Under the pieces are notes generated by a model that ran no database searches, was not told the origin of the DNA, and saw nothing but the letters and a program-made list of their open reading frames with translations. 64,000 nucleotides of DNA, taken from positions 620,001 through 684,000 of the forward strand of contig NZ_JADYWW010000001.1 in assembly GCF_015864575.1 (NCBI RefSeq), in the 5' to 3' direction. This document shows, piece by piece, positions 27,515-35,252 of the stretch. Position numbers and translations under genes: made by a program. The first letter of the stretch is position 1. Every line of letters starts with the position of its first letter. Source of the stretch: Salinibacterium sp. SWN248 (lineage in GTDB: Bacteria > Actinomycetota > Actinomycetes > Actinomycetales > Microbacteriaceae).

Positions 27515-28381
27515 ATGACGTTCAACGACAATGCCCGCATCAATCCAGACAAAGTCTCCCGGCGCGGGCGCAACACCGGAATCGCGGTCGGCGGCGGCAG
27601 CACACTGCTGGTCATTGGGCTCTTCATCGCGTCTCAAGTTCTCGGCGTCGATTTGACCGGGCTTGTGGGCGGCGGTGCACCGAGCGGAGAGCAAGAACAG
27701 GGCCAAGCGCTCACGGAATGTACTACGGCAGAGAAAGCCAATAGCGGCATCGATTGCCGTATCGCCGGAGCAGCAGATTCGCTCGATACCTATTGGGAGG
27801 GTCAGGTCGACGGCTACCGCACCACCAACGTTGTTCTTTTCACTGATCAGGTCAACACCGGATGCGGCGGCGCGACGAGCGCGACGGGGCCCTTCTATTG
27901 CCCTCCAGACGAGAAGATCTACGTCGACACCGCTTTCTACGATGACCTGCGCAGCCGGTTCGGTTCCTCCGGCGGGCCTCTGGCCGAGATGTATGTCATT
28001 GCGCATGAGTGGGGCCACCACATTCAGAATTCCACAGGAATTATGGAGGGCCTCGATCGTCAAACAACGGGCCCGTCATCCGACTCGGTGCGACTCGAGT
28101 TGCAGGCAGACTGTTTCGCGGGAGCGTGGGTGGGGGCGGCATCCACCATCACTAACGATGACGGGGTGGTCTTTCTTGACCCCGTCACGGATGCCCAAAT
28201 TGCGGATGCTCTGAGCGCAGCTTCGGCTGTAGGCGACGACCGCATCCAAGAGTCGACCCAGGGTCAGGTAACTCCCGAGTCGTGGACGCACGGCTCGAGC
28301 GATAAGCGTCAGCAGTGGTTTACGACCGGACTCAACGGCGGTCCGAGCGCGTGCAACACCTTTGAGGTGGCAACGCCTTAG
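27515..28381 (+). CDS. Neutral zinc metallopeptidase (YpfJ family)
   Basis: 288-residue membrane-anchored protein of the putative neutral zinc metallopeptidase family. A short basic N-terminus (SRRGRNTG) is followed by one transmembrane helix at about 25-45, a Gly/Glu-rich linker and the peptidase domain outside the cell. The zinc site is HEWGHHIQ with H164, E165 and H168; the downstream RLELQADCFAGAWVG supplies the third ligand glutamate/aspartate in this family. Cysteines (CTTAEKANSGIDCR, then CGGATSATGPFYC) probably pair. Substrate unknown. A TAGTAA box lies 9 bases before the ATG and there is no ribosome site. Confidence 0.9.
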   Translation: MTFNDNARINPDKVSRRGRNTGIAVGGGSTLLVIGLFIASQVLGVDLTGLVGGGAPSGEQEQGQALTECTTAEKANSGIDCRIAGAADSLDTYWEGQVDGYRTTNVVLFTDQVNTGCGGATSATGPFYCPPDEKIYVDTAFYDDLRSRFGSSGGPLAEMYVIAHEWGHHIQNSTGIMEGLDRQTTGPSSDSVRLELQADCFAGAWVGAASTITNDDGVVFLDPVTDAQIADALSAASAVGDDRIQESTQGQVTPESWTHGSSDKRQQWFTTGLNGGPSACNTFEVATP

Positions 28382-28407
28382 CGCTCGCTCGCGAGTCGAC
28401 GGGCTAG

Positions 28408-29439
28408 CTACAGTGCGAGAGTGCGGAACCCGGCGTTACCCATCGAGGAATCGGGAGTGTTCTGCGAGCGGGCCGAGTTGCGATAGCGGTTGCAATACGA
28501 GATGTGGCATAGGTAGCTGCCGCCGCGCAGCACCCGAACGGTTCCCCCGCTGGGGCCGGCCGGGTTGTCGGCGGGCGCATCGGCAGCGAGTGTCGAATAG
28601 TAGTTCGCGTCGTACCAGTCAGAGCACCACTCCCACACGTTGCCCACGGTTTGGAAGAGTCCGTAGCCGTTGGGCTCGAAGCTGCGCACGGGCGCGGTGG
28701 TGAGATATCCGTCGTCTATGGTGTTGGTGCGGGGAAAGTCACCCTGAAAGATGTTGGTGCGCCAGCCGCCGGCATCCATTTCGTCGTCGCCCCACGGGTA
28801 CTTGGACTGGTCGAGACCTCCGCGAGAGGCGTATTCCCACTCGGCTTCGGTGGGAAGTCGTCGGCCCGCCCAGGCGCAGTACGCTTCGGCGTCGTTGAAG
28901 CTGATGTGCACGACCGGATGATCGCCCAAACCTTCAAGGGAAGAATTGCGCCCGCCGGGGTGCTGCCAGTCGGCACCAGTCACGCCGAACCACCACGGAG
29001 CTCCTGCGGCCCGCCCCATAATGTCTTCCTCGGGGGCGTCGACAGCGAGATGGAAGACTGCCGAATTTCCGAACGTTTCTGCCTCGGTGAGGTAGCCCGT
29101 GGCAGCCACGAATCGTGCGAAGTCGTCGTTCGTCACACTCGTGACGTCGATGGAGAACGCGGCCAAGGAAACTGGATGCTGCGGCAGTTCGCCATCGGCT
29201 GCGTTGCGGTCGCCTGAGGAGTCGCCCATCACGAAGGTGCCGGCGGGAATCGCAGCCTGTTCGATGAGGTGGTTGCCTGCTTCGGGAGTTAGTGGCGCGG
29301 ATGCGGCGGGCGGGTCGGCGGTTACTGCTGAGGATGACGCGGGGGGTGCTGCCAGCGGCATACCGAGAGGTGCCGCGGAACTGCGCTGGGGTGTGCAGGT
29401 GCAGCTGTCTCCGCAGCCTGAATTCGAAGCGTCATCCAT
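28408..29439 (-). CDS. Formylglycine-generating enzyme (sulfatase-modifying factor)
   Basis: 343-residue FGE/SUMF1-type protein that oxidises a cysteine in C-x-P-x-R of type I sulfatases to formylglycine. Both copper-binding catalytic cysteines are present, C311 and C316, in GGSYLCHISYCNRYR, followed by ARSQNTPDSSMGNAGFR, very close to the human enzyme. Other motifs are PAGTFVMGD, RLPTEAEWEYASRGG and VGNVWEWCSDWY. This separates it from FGE-fold proteins without the active pair. The first 50 residues are Ser/Ala/Pro-rich, with cysteines in SGCGDSCTC. No sulfatase gene lies in the window. The start has a leaderless-type -10. Confidence 0.93.
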   Translation of the reverse strand: MDDASNSGCGDSCTCTPQRSSAAPLGMPLAAPPASSSAVTADPPAASAPLTPEAGNHLIEQAAIPAGTFVMGDSSGDRNAADGELPQHPVSLAAFSIDVTSVTNDDFARFVAATGYLTEAETFGNSAVFHLAVDAPEEDIMGRAAGAPWWFGVTGADWQHPGGRNSSLEGLGDHPVVHISFNDAEAYCAWAGRRLPTEAEWEYASRGGLDQSKYPWGDDEMDAGGWRTNIFQGDFPRTNTIDDGYLTTAPVRSFEPNGYGLFQTVGNVWEWCSDWYDANYYSTLAADAPADNPAGPSGGTVRVLRGGSYLCHISYCNRYRNSARSQNTPDSSMGNAGFRTLAL

Positions 29440-29445
29440 CGTTCC

Positions 29446-29451
29446 AGCCTA
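29446..29451 (-). promoter_or_regulatory. Leaderless-type -10 box (TAGGCT) for the FGE gene
   Basis: On the minus strand TAGGCT is followed by six bases (GGAACG) and the ATG at 29439. It suggests transcription of the FGE gene apart from its upstream neighbour. Confidence 0.5.
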
Positions 29452-29478
29452 CGCCGGTGGTGTTGCTTCGCCCGCGAG

Positions 29479-29883
29479 CTATTCGGGAGCGGGAGCCGCC
29501 GGGCGAGCCGTGGGGGCGGGTTGCGCAAGTTTGAGCACCGCGTAGACCGCGATGCCGCTCAGGCACATATTCACCCAGTTGATCTCATATTCCGCTTGTG
29601 GAAAGTACTGCGCTGCGAAGGCGACAAGCCCTCGAAGCACGAGTGCCCACACGTTGATCGCGAGAAAACCTTTGCGGGCCCATTCGCTCCCGCGGCCCAT
29701 TTGGATAAGCAGTAAAAGCCCGATCACACCAGAGGTGATCAATCCGGCTTCGGGATCATCGAGGGGAAAGAAGCCCCACACAATCGCGACAACTTGGGTG
29801 GCGATCGCGACTCGCAGCCACGGAAACGTGGTCTCGTCATCCGCTGCTATCTCCGAAGCTGATTCGGGAGTCGTGTCAGTCAC
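29479..29883 (-). CDS. Hypothetical four-helix membrane protein
   Basis: 134-residue protein with about four hydrophobic segments (VAIATQVVAIVWGFF, LITSGVIGLLLLIQMG, LAINVWALVLRGLVAF, MCLSGIAVYAVLKLA). It has an acidic N-terminus and a Pro/Ala-rich C-terminal tail. It starts with GTG, with GGAAAG eight bases before. It precedes the FGE gene by 39 bases on the same strand. I do not recognise the family and propose no function. Confidence 0.7.
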   Translation of the reverse strand: MTDTTPESASEIAADDETTFPWLRVAIATQVVAIVWGFFPLDDPEAGLITSGVIGLLLLIQMGRGSEWARKGFLAINVWALVLRGLVAFAAQYFPQAEYEINWVNMCLSGIAVYAVLKLAQPAPTARPAAPAPE

Positions 29884-30210
29884 GTTCGAATCTTTCCATG
29901 TGCTGACCCTGTCGACTATCTCTAGCGTCGCCCCAAGTCGAGGGGCATGGGACAGCCTCGCGCCTCACGTCGCGCGCCGCTGTGATGCTCGCCCCACGCC
30001 GTCGGAAATTCAGGAAAATCTCGCGGGGTGGCAACGTGAGCCCTGTTAGCTTGGCGGGTCGCAGGAACGCATCCTCAGATTTCCTGAGTTTCCAACAGGG
30101 TGGGTGCTGCGCGCTCTACTCGGCGGGGCGAAGTCGCCCCGCTACCTTTCTCGACGTACCCAACGACAGGTCGTAGCCTCTAGTCAGGACTTCACGAGGA
30201 AGAGGCGCTC
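29884..30210. other. Gene-free interval with interleaved inverted repeats
   Basis: No credible protein gene is seen on either strand. It holds two perfect, interleaved inverted repeats: TCAGGAAA (30010-30017) with TTTCCTGA (30080-30087), and CCCTGTT (30041-30047) with AACAGGG (30094-30100), an arrangement that could fold as a pseudoknot. A compact hairpin GCGGGGCG-AAGT-CGCCCCGC follows at 30123-30142. It carries the promoters of the divergent genes on both sides. A small RNA is possible but unproven. Confidence 0.4.
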
Positions 30211-30678
30211 ATGAACAGACGCGTGATCGGGCTCGCACTTGTTGCGCTGCAATTTGTGCTGATCGCTGCGTTGGTGCTTGTGCCGTGGACTGATCCGCTG
30301 TGGCACAGAGACGCAATCGCTTTCAGCGTCGCTGGCGTGCTCGCGCTCGCCGGGGCGGTCGTCGCGGTCCTCGGGGTGCGCGGGCTTGGCCGTTCCCTCA
30401 CTGCCAACCCGGTGCCGCTCGCGAGCTCAGAGCTGGTCACGGATGGCCTCTACGGCTGGGTTCGCCATCCGATCTATAGCGGCCTCTTGGTTGGTTCCCT
30501 CGGTGTCGCGTTGGCCGGCGCATCTTGGTGGCACCTCGGAACATGGTTGGCGCTCGTGGCGCTGCTCATGGCCAAAGCACGCTGGGAGGAGCGCATGCTC
30601 GTCGAACGCTACGTTGACTACGCCGATTACGCGCTGCGCGTCGGCCGTTTCATCCCCGGTGTCGGACGCATCGGTTGA
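30211..30678 (+). CDS. Isoprenylcysteine carboxyl methyltransferase-like membrane methyltransferase
   Basis: 155-residue membrane protein with four to five helices and the ICMT/PEMT-type C-terminal signature: TDGLYGWVRHPIYSG, then AKARWEERMLVERY and YADYALRVGRFIPG. In characterised relatives the RHPxY and E-E residues bind S-adenosylmethionine. The methyl acceptor in bacteria is generally unknown. The ATG follows GGAAGAGG. It is a single gene upstream of the tRNA cluster, which is on the other strand. Confidence 0.88.
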   Translation: MNRRVIGLALVALQFVLIAALVLVPWTDPLWHRDAIAFSVAGVLALAGAVVAVLGVRGLGRSLTANPVPLASSELVTDGLYGWVRHPIYSGLLVGSLGVALAGASWWHLGTWLALVALLMAKARWEERMLVERYVDYADYALRVGRFIPGVGRIG

Positions 30679-30772
30679 ACCCGATGTGCCATTGACCTAG
30701 GAAGCACGACCCGGCCGGAGCGGCGCCGCGATTCGCGCGCCGCGAAAGGCTACGCGAGAAGGCCCAGAGGGC

Positions 30773-30814
30773 AAAAAAATGACCCTCGCCCGGTAGAAGC
30801 CCGGGAAAGGGTCA
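30773..30814 (-). terminator. Intrinsic terminator of the tRNA cluster
   Basis: On the minus strand TGACCCT...AGGGTCA (30780-30786 with 30808-30814), with an inner CCCGG/CCGGG, is followed by seven T residues (30779-30773). It lies directly after tRNA-Phe. Confidence 0.9.
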
Positions 30815-30816
30815 AG

Positions 30817-30889
30817 TGGCTCCGACGGGCGTCGATCCCGTGACCTCACAATTTTCAGTCGTGCGCTCTACCAACTGAGCTACAGAGCC
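30817..30889 (-). tRNA. tRNA-Phe (GAA)
   Basis: A 73-base cloverleaf on the minus strand. The acceptor GGCTCTG pairs with CGGAGCC, the anticodon loop reads CTGAAAA with GAA, and the T arm contains GATCGAC in place of the usual GTTCGAA-type loop. The discriminator base is A and CCA is not encoded. Third in a Glu-Asp-Phe array. Confidence 0.95.
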
Positions 30890-30930
30890 GTAAGAGTTTC
30901 CTCCTACTCGTAAAGGTTTCCCCCTACTAC

Positions 30931-30962
30931 AGAAAAAGCCCCTCCTTGCGAAGAGGCTTTCT
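30931..30962 (-). terminator. Terminator-like hairpin between tRNA-Asp and tRNA-Phe
   Basis: On the minus strand AAAGCCTC pairs with GAGGGGCTTT (one bulge), followed by a short T-run and CT. It lies just 3' of tRNA-Asp and 5' of tRNA-Phe, and could lower read-through into tRNA-Phe or help processing. Confidence 0.55.
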
Positions 30963-30967
30963 GTTTG

Positions 30968-31041
30968 CGACCCTGACCGGACTTGAACCGGCGACCTCCG
31001 CCGTGACAGGGCGGCGCGCTAACCAACTGCGCTACAGGGCC
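30968..31041 (-). tRNA. tRNA-Asp (GTC)
   Basis: A 74-base cloverleaf. The acceptor GGCCCTG pairs with CAGGGTC (one G-U), the anticodon loop CTGTCAC gives GTC, and the T loop is TTCAAGT. The discriminator is G, as required for Asp; CCA is not encoded. Confidence 0.95.
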
Positions 31042-31065
31042 AAGCTATTAAATTCTGTGTGTGTC

Positions 31066-31141
31066 TGGTGACCCCAACGGGATTCGAACCCGTGCTGCCG
31101 CCGTGAAAGGGCGGTGTCCTAGGCCACTAAACGATGGGGCC
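31066..31141 (-). tRNA. tRNA-Glu (TTC)
   Basis: A 73-base cloverleaf (31069-31141) plus encoded CCA (31068-31066). The acceptor GGCCCCA pairs with TGGGGTC, the anticodon is TTC in CTTTCAC, and the T loop is TTCGAAT. First gene of the array, 27 bases before tRNA-Asp. Confidence 0.95.
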
Positions 31142-31302
31142 TCGAAGTCACAGAACTTCTTAGCTACCGAGGGAAAAGCATACGGTGCGTTTCGTGATTT
31201 ACCAAACTGAGAAGCAAACTGACTGATATTTCATGAAGCGCTTTTTCCAACAGGCTCAAATGTACCCGACTTTTGCGGCGCCGGATACTACGTTCAGTGA
31301 GA

Positions 31303-31316
31303 GGTTGAGACTTTTG
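31303..31316 (+). promoter_or_regulatory. Conserved element upstream of first M23 gene
   Basis: GGTTGAGACTTTTG begins 95 bases before the start codon at 31398. The same 14 bases occur 96 bases before the second M23 gene, while the flanking sequence differs. TTGAGA could be a -35; no good -10 follows. The hairpin GGCGCGGG-N-CCCGCGT (31331-31353) lies just downstream. Confidence 0.55.
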
Positions 31317-31397
31317 CGCCAAGTGTCGTTGGCGCGGGTGATCTTTCCCGCGTGGCTACGTGCTCTAAGCCAACGCCCGATAACGCTGAGGGGAATA

Positions 31398-32672
31398 ATG
31401 AAGGTCATGCATGCGAGTCGGGGAACCACGGCAACGCGAGCGCTCCGCTCTCTCGCTTTCCGCGTCATTGGCTTCACCGCCGCGCTTAGCCTCGTTGTTG
31501 GCGTGAGCGTCGTTGCCGGTACCAGCCAGGCAGCATTCGCCGATGATTACCCCACGTGGAGCGACGTCACCGAAGCCCGTAATGACGAAGCCGCAACCAA
31601 AAAAGTTGTTGAGCGCATCAAAGCGGCACTCGTTCAGCTCGAGGCTGATGCTGCAGCCGCCCAGAAAGAGGCCGAAGAAAAGGGCAACATCTGGCAAGAG
31701 GCCGACACGAAGTACCAGGCCAAGGCCACCCAGACCGAAACTTTGCAAGAGCAAGCGGATGCCGCAAGCGCCGAAGCTGACGAAGCGGAGAAGCGCATCG
31801 GTGAGCTTGCCGCGCGGCTCGTGCGTGCCGGTGGTGGCGACGTCACCACCAGCCTTCTGGCCAACTCGCAGGACGCAGACGCGCTGCTCTACAACCTGGG
31901 TATGTCGTCAAAGATCTCGCAGCAGACATCCTCTCTGTTTGATCGCGCTGTTCAAGCTCGCAATACGGCGCAGTCGCTGAGCGACGCTGCTGAAGTTGCT
32001 CGCGCCGAACTTGAAGTTCTCAAGATCGCGGCAGAAAAGGCTTTCGCTGAGGCTCAAGCCGCCGCTCAGGCCGCCGAAGAAGCTCTCGCCGAGCAGCAGG
32101 AGCGCAAGATTGAGTTCGACGCTCAGCTCGCCGCACTGACTTCTGCCCGCAAGGCAACTGAAGACAGCTATCTAGAGGGCGTGCGTGAGCGCGAAGCCGC
32201 TCGCGCTGCTGCAGAAGCTGCCGCACAGGTTCCGAACTTGGACGCTGGCGAAATCAGCCTGAGTGGTTGGGCTCGCCCCGCCGGGGGATACATCACTTCG
32301 GTGTATGGCTACAGCTCGAATTACGGTTCCAGCTTCCATAAGGGAACCGATATCGGTGCTGCTTGTGGTGCTGGCATTTATGCGGCGTCGAGCGGAACCG
32401 TTGTTTATGCCGGTTATGGCTGGAATGGCGGCTACGGAAACTACATCATCATTGAGCACAGCGGTGGATTGCGCACCGCGTATGGCCACATCGTTGACGG
32501 CGGCATTCAGGTTTCTTCTGGGCAGAGTGTGGCCGTCGGAACGAAGATCGCCAGCGTCGGCTCGACCGGAAACTCCACCGGATGCCACCTTCACTTTGAG
32601 GTGCGCCCCAACGGCTGGGACACGACGAACCCGGTGCCGTTCATGGCGGGCCAAGGCATTCAACTCGGCTAA
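31398..32672 (+). CDS. Secreted coiled-coil M23 (LytM) peptidoglycan peptidase, copy 1
   Basis: 424-residue exported protein of the EnvC/NlpD-like type. A twin-basic N-terminus and hydrophobic segment end in the signal-peptidase site AAFA-DDYPTW. Residues ~35-280 form a long Ala/Glu-rich coiled coil (QEQADAASAEADEAEKRIGE). The C-terminal LytM domain has the zinc motif SFHKGTDIGA (H-x3-D) and GCHLHFEV (H-x-H), so it should be an active endopeptidase or amidase-like hydrolase. I start at ATG 31398, behind GAGGGG, as the paralogue starts at the same residue; the frame extends to 31233 without a signal. Coiled coils in this class often gate activity by partner proteins such as FtsX; that is inference here. 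Confidence 0.92.
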   Translation: MKVMHASRGTTATRALRSLAFRVIGFTAALSLVVGVSVVAGTSQAAFADDYPTWSDVTEARNDEAATKKVVERIKAALVQLEADAAAAQKEAEEKGNIWQEADTKYQAKATQTETLQEQADAASAEADEAEKRIGELAARLVRAGGGDVTTSLLANSQDADALLYNLGMSSKISQQTSSLFDRAVQARNTAQSLSDAAEVARAELEVLKIAAEKAFAEAQAAAQAAEEALAEQQERKIEFDAQLAALTSARKATEDSYLEGVREREAARAAAEAAAQVPNLDAGEISLSGWARPAGGYITSVYGYSSNYGSSFHKGTDIGAACGAGIYAASSGTVVYAGYGWNGGYGNYIIIEHSGGLRTAYGHIVDGGIQVSSGQSVAVGTKIASVGSTGNSTGCHLHFEVRPNGWDTTNPVPFMAGQGIQLG

Positions 32673-32814
32673 AGCCTCAGAACGTGCTCCCGCTGAGGGG
32701 AAATGCTCGCGAATCAGCACCGCAGTCTCTCCATGGCATCCTGATGGGCCGGGATCGGCCGGGGAGATGCATTGCGGCGTGCACTAATGCACGCGAAACC
32801 CGCATTCAACAAAA

Positions 32815-32828
32815 GGTTGAGACTTTTG
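32815..32828 (+). promoter_or_regulatory. Conserved element upstream of second M23 gene
   Basis: An identical copy of GGTTGAGACTTTTG, 96 bases before the TTG start at 32911. The sequence about 17 bases later, GTTAGT, could act as a -10. An IR GCGTGCA-CTAA-TGCACGC lies upstream at 32777-32794. The shared element suggests common control of both M23 genes. Confidence 0.55.
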
Positions 32829-32910
32829 GGTCGCATGTTGTTAGTGTGGTCAATGTTATTCGTGTGACTAATGGCCATTAGTCGGCGCTCAACAATGTTT
32901 AGGGGAACAA

Positions 32911-34230
32911 TTGAAGGTCATGCATGCGAGTCGGGGGACCGCAGCAAAGCACAAGCTTCGCTCACACTCTTTTCGGGCAATCAGTCTCGTCGCGGCGCTC
33001 AGCCTCGTCGTCGGGGTTAGCGTTGTTGCGGGAAGCAGCCAAGCTGCTTTCGCCGATGACTACCCCACGTGGAGCGAAGTCACTGAGGCCCGCAACAACG
33101 AAGCGGCGACTCAGAAGGTAGTCGACCGCATCAAGGCCGCACTGGTAGAACTCGAAGCTCAAGCCGTCGCCACTCAAAAGGATGCCGAAGAAAAAGGCAA
33201 CATTTGGCAAGAGGCCGACACGAAGTACCAAGCGAAGTCTGCACAGACCGAAACTTTGCAAGAGCAAGCGGATGTCGCAAGCGCCGAAGCCGATGAAGCT
33301 GAGAAGCGCATCGGTGAGCTTGCTGCGCGGCTCGTGCGTGCTGGCGGCGGAGACGTCACCACGAACCTCCTCGCCAATTCTCAAGACGCCGACGCCTTGC
33401 TCTACAACTTGGGCATGTCATCGAAGATTTCACAGCAGACATCCGCTCTGTTCGATCGTGCCGTTCAGGCTCGCAACACGGCTCAGTCGCTGAGTGATGC
33501 TGCCGAAGTGGCTCGCGCCGAACTTGAAGTTCTGAAGATTGCCGCCGAAAAAGCGTTTGAGGAAGCTCAAGCAGCAGCGGCTGCAGCGGAAGCTGCAGTA
33601 GCGGAGCAGCAGGAACGCAAGGTTGAGTTCGACGCCCAGCTTGCTGCTCTCACTGCCGAGCGCGTAATAACCGAAGCTGACTACCAAGCTGGGGTGCAGA
33701 AGCGCGAAGCAGAACGCATCGCCGCAGAGAAGAAGGCTGCTGCGGCAGCCGCGGCTGCTGCTGCTGCCGCCGCCGCTCAAAACGGTGGTTCTAGTGGCGG
33801 TTCGGGCTCCTCGAGCGCCAACGGCTGGACGAAGCCTGCCTATGGCTACATCACGTCGGTATACGGCTACAGCTCGAACTACGGTTCCAGCTTCCACAAG
33901 GGAACTGACATTGGCGCTGGCTGTGGTGCCCCGATCTACGCCGCATCAAGCGGAACTGTGGTCTACGCCGGTTATGGCTGGAATGGCGGCTACGGCAACT
34001 ACATCATCATCGAACACGCTGGTGGAGTGCGCACCGCTTATGGTCACATTATTGCCGGCGGCATCAACGTCTCTTACGGTCAGAGCGTGGCTGTCGGAGC
34101 CAGAATTGCCAGCGTCGGCACGACCGGAAATTCCACCGGCTGCCACTTGCACTTCGAAGTTCGCCCTAACGGGTGGGACACCACCAACCCCGTGTCATTC
34201 ATGTCAGGTAAGGGCGTTGGCCTCGGCTAA
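32911..34230 (+). CDS. Secreted coiled-coil M23 (LytM) peptidoglycan peptidase, copy 2
   Basis: 439-residue paralogue of the gene upstream, very similar from the signal peptide (MKVMHASRGT, AAFA-DDYPTW) through the coiled coil to the LytM domain (SFHKGTDIGA, GCHLHFEV). It differs mainly in the linker, which has an Ala run and a Gly/Ser-rich stretch before the catalytic domain. The TTG at 32911 sits behind AGGGGAACAA at the same place as the ATG of copy 1. The third-base differences spread over the whole gene suggest an old duplication with retained function. Likely roles are cell separation or wall turnover. Confidence 0.92.
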   Translation: MKVMHASRGTAAKHKLRSHSFRAISLVAALSLVVGVSVVAGSSQAAFADDYPTWSEVTEARNNEAATQKVVDRIKAALVELEAQAVATQKDAEEKGNIWQEADTKYQAKSAQTETLQEQADVASAEADEAEKRIGELAARLVRAGGGDVTTNLLANSQDADALLYNLGMSSKISQQTSALFDRAVQARNTAQSLSDAAEVARAELEVLKIAAEKAFEEAQAAAAAAEAAVAEQQERKVEFDAQLAALTAERVITEADYQAGVQKREAERIAAEKKAAAAAAAAAAAAAAQNGGSSGGSGSSSANGWTKPAYGYITSVYGYSSNYGSSFHKGTDIGAGCGAPIYAASSGTVVYAGYGWNGGYGNYIIIEHAGGVRTAYGHIIAGGINVSYGQSVAVGARIASVGTTGNSTGCHLHFEVRPNGWDTTNPVSFMSGKGVGLG

Positions 34231-34281
34231 AGTCTGAGCACAGGCTTGAGGCAACGACGTCTCTGGCAGAGGGAGCACGCC

Positions 34282-35100
34282 ATGCACTCAGTTGCCGGAC
34301 TCGTTGTTGTGATTACGGGCGCTGCCCGCGGAATGGGCGAGATCTATGCTCAGCGCGCTGTCGCTGAGGGTGCCGCGAAAGTAGTGCTGCTCGACGTCGA
34401 TGCCACGGCTCTGGATGTCGCAGCAGCCGCTCTGAGTGCTGCGGGCGGTTCCGTCACCAGTTACGTTGTCGATCTCTCGTCACGCACCGCGATCGAGTCT
34501 GTCGCCGAACGCATCCGCACCGAAGTGGGAACCCCCCACGTGCTCATCAACAACGCGGGCATTGTGCGCAGTGGCTACTTCTGGGAGCACGACGCGGTTC
34601 GCGATATCGAAGCGACCATGCAGATCAACACTCTCGCGGCTATGTACCTGTCGCGCGAGCTGCTCCCGGCGATGATCGAAGGTGGGGAGCCGAGCCGCAT
34701 CCTGAATATCGCGTCGGCAGCAGGAACGCTCTCGAATCCAAATATGAGTGTCTACGCGGCATCCAAGTGGGCCATGATCGGGTGGAGCGATTCGCTGCGG
34801 CTTGAACTGAACAAAGCGGGCCACGCCCATATTGCGGTGACCACTTTTGCGCCCAGCTACATCAGCACCGGGATGTTCGCCGGCGTGCGGGGGCCGCTGT
34901 TGACCCCCATCATGACTCCCGAGATCGCGACCTCGGCAGCGTGGTCGGCAATGCTCCGCGGCAAGCCGCTACTCATGAAGCCGTGGACGGTGGGGCTCGC
35001 TCGCGGGCTCAAAGGCCTGCTGCCGACGCGCGCTTGGGATTTTGTGGCAGGGCGAGTCTTCAAGGTCTACAGCTCGATGGATGAGTTCACGGGGCGATGA
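34282..35100 (+). CDS. Short-chain dehydrogenase/reductase
   Basis: 272-residue classical SDR. The cofactor motif is TGAARGMG near residue 10, with D in LLDVD favouring NAD over NADP; NNAG follows in the fourth strand; the catalytic Ser is in NIASAAG and the YAASK motif gives Tyr and Lys. The ATG at 34282 follows GAGGGAG with a good gap; the frame extends to 34246 without support. The C-terminal ~40 residues (KPWTVGLARGLKGLLPTRAWD) are hydrophobic-basic and may touch the membrane. The substrate is not evident. The stop lies inside a 16-bp tandem repeat. Confidence 0.92.
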   Translation: MHSVAGLVVVITGAARGMGEIYAQRAVAEGAAKVVLLDVDATALDVAAAALSAAGGSVTSYVVDLSSRTAIESVAERIRTEVGTPHVLINNAGIVRSGYFWEHDAVRDIEATMQINTLAAMYLSRELLPAMIEGGEPSRILNIASAAGTLSNPNMSVYAASKWAMIGWSDSLRLELNKAGHAHIAVTTFAPSYISTGMFAGVRGPLLTPIMTPEIATSAAWSAMLRGKPLLMKPWTVGLARGLKGLLPTRAWDFVAGRVFKVYSSMDEFTGR

Positions 35101-35143
35101 GTTCACCGGGCGCTGAGCCCACCAGGCGATGAGTTCACCGGAC
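35080..35143 (+). repeat. 16-bp tandem repeat, four units
   Basis: Four contiguous 16-base units, consensus GATGAGTTCACCGGGC, begin at 35080, 35096, 35112 and 35128; the third is the most diverged (GCTGAGCCCACCAGGC) and a decayed fifth may follow. The first unit encodes the last residues DEFTG of the SDR, and the TGA stop is in the second. Confidence 0.85.
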
Positions 35144-35169
35144 GCTAAGCCGCGCTAACCCGTTAAACG

Positions 35170-35201
35170 CCGATGGCGGATGCCTGAGCATCCGCCATCG
35201 G
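35170..35201. terminator. Strong hairpin between SDR and ppa
   Basis: A perfect 14-bp stem (35170-35183 with 35188-35201, loop CTGA) lies between two convergent genes. It lacks a T-run on either side, so it is a probable but not certain terminator. Confidence 0.7.
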
Positions 35202-35252
35202 GGTCACGCGCACGGTACCTGAGTACGGCGCGCGAGAAGTGATTAGTGCTGC

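Noticed and set aside
31233-31397. N-terminal extension of the first M23 peptidase
   Set aside because: It would bury the signal peptide 55 residues in, lacks a ribosome site, and is absent from the paralogue.
32777-32794. GCGTGCA-CTAA-TGCACGC as a terminator after the first M23 gene
   Set aside because: Only a 7-bp stem and no T-run; more likely chance or a protein site.
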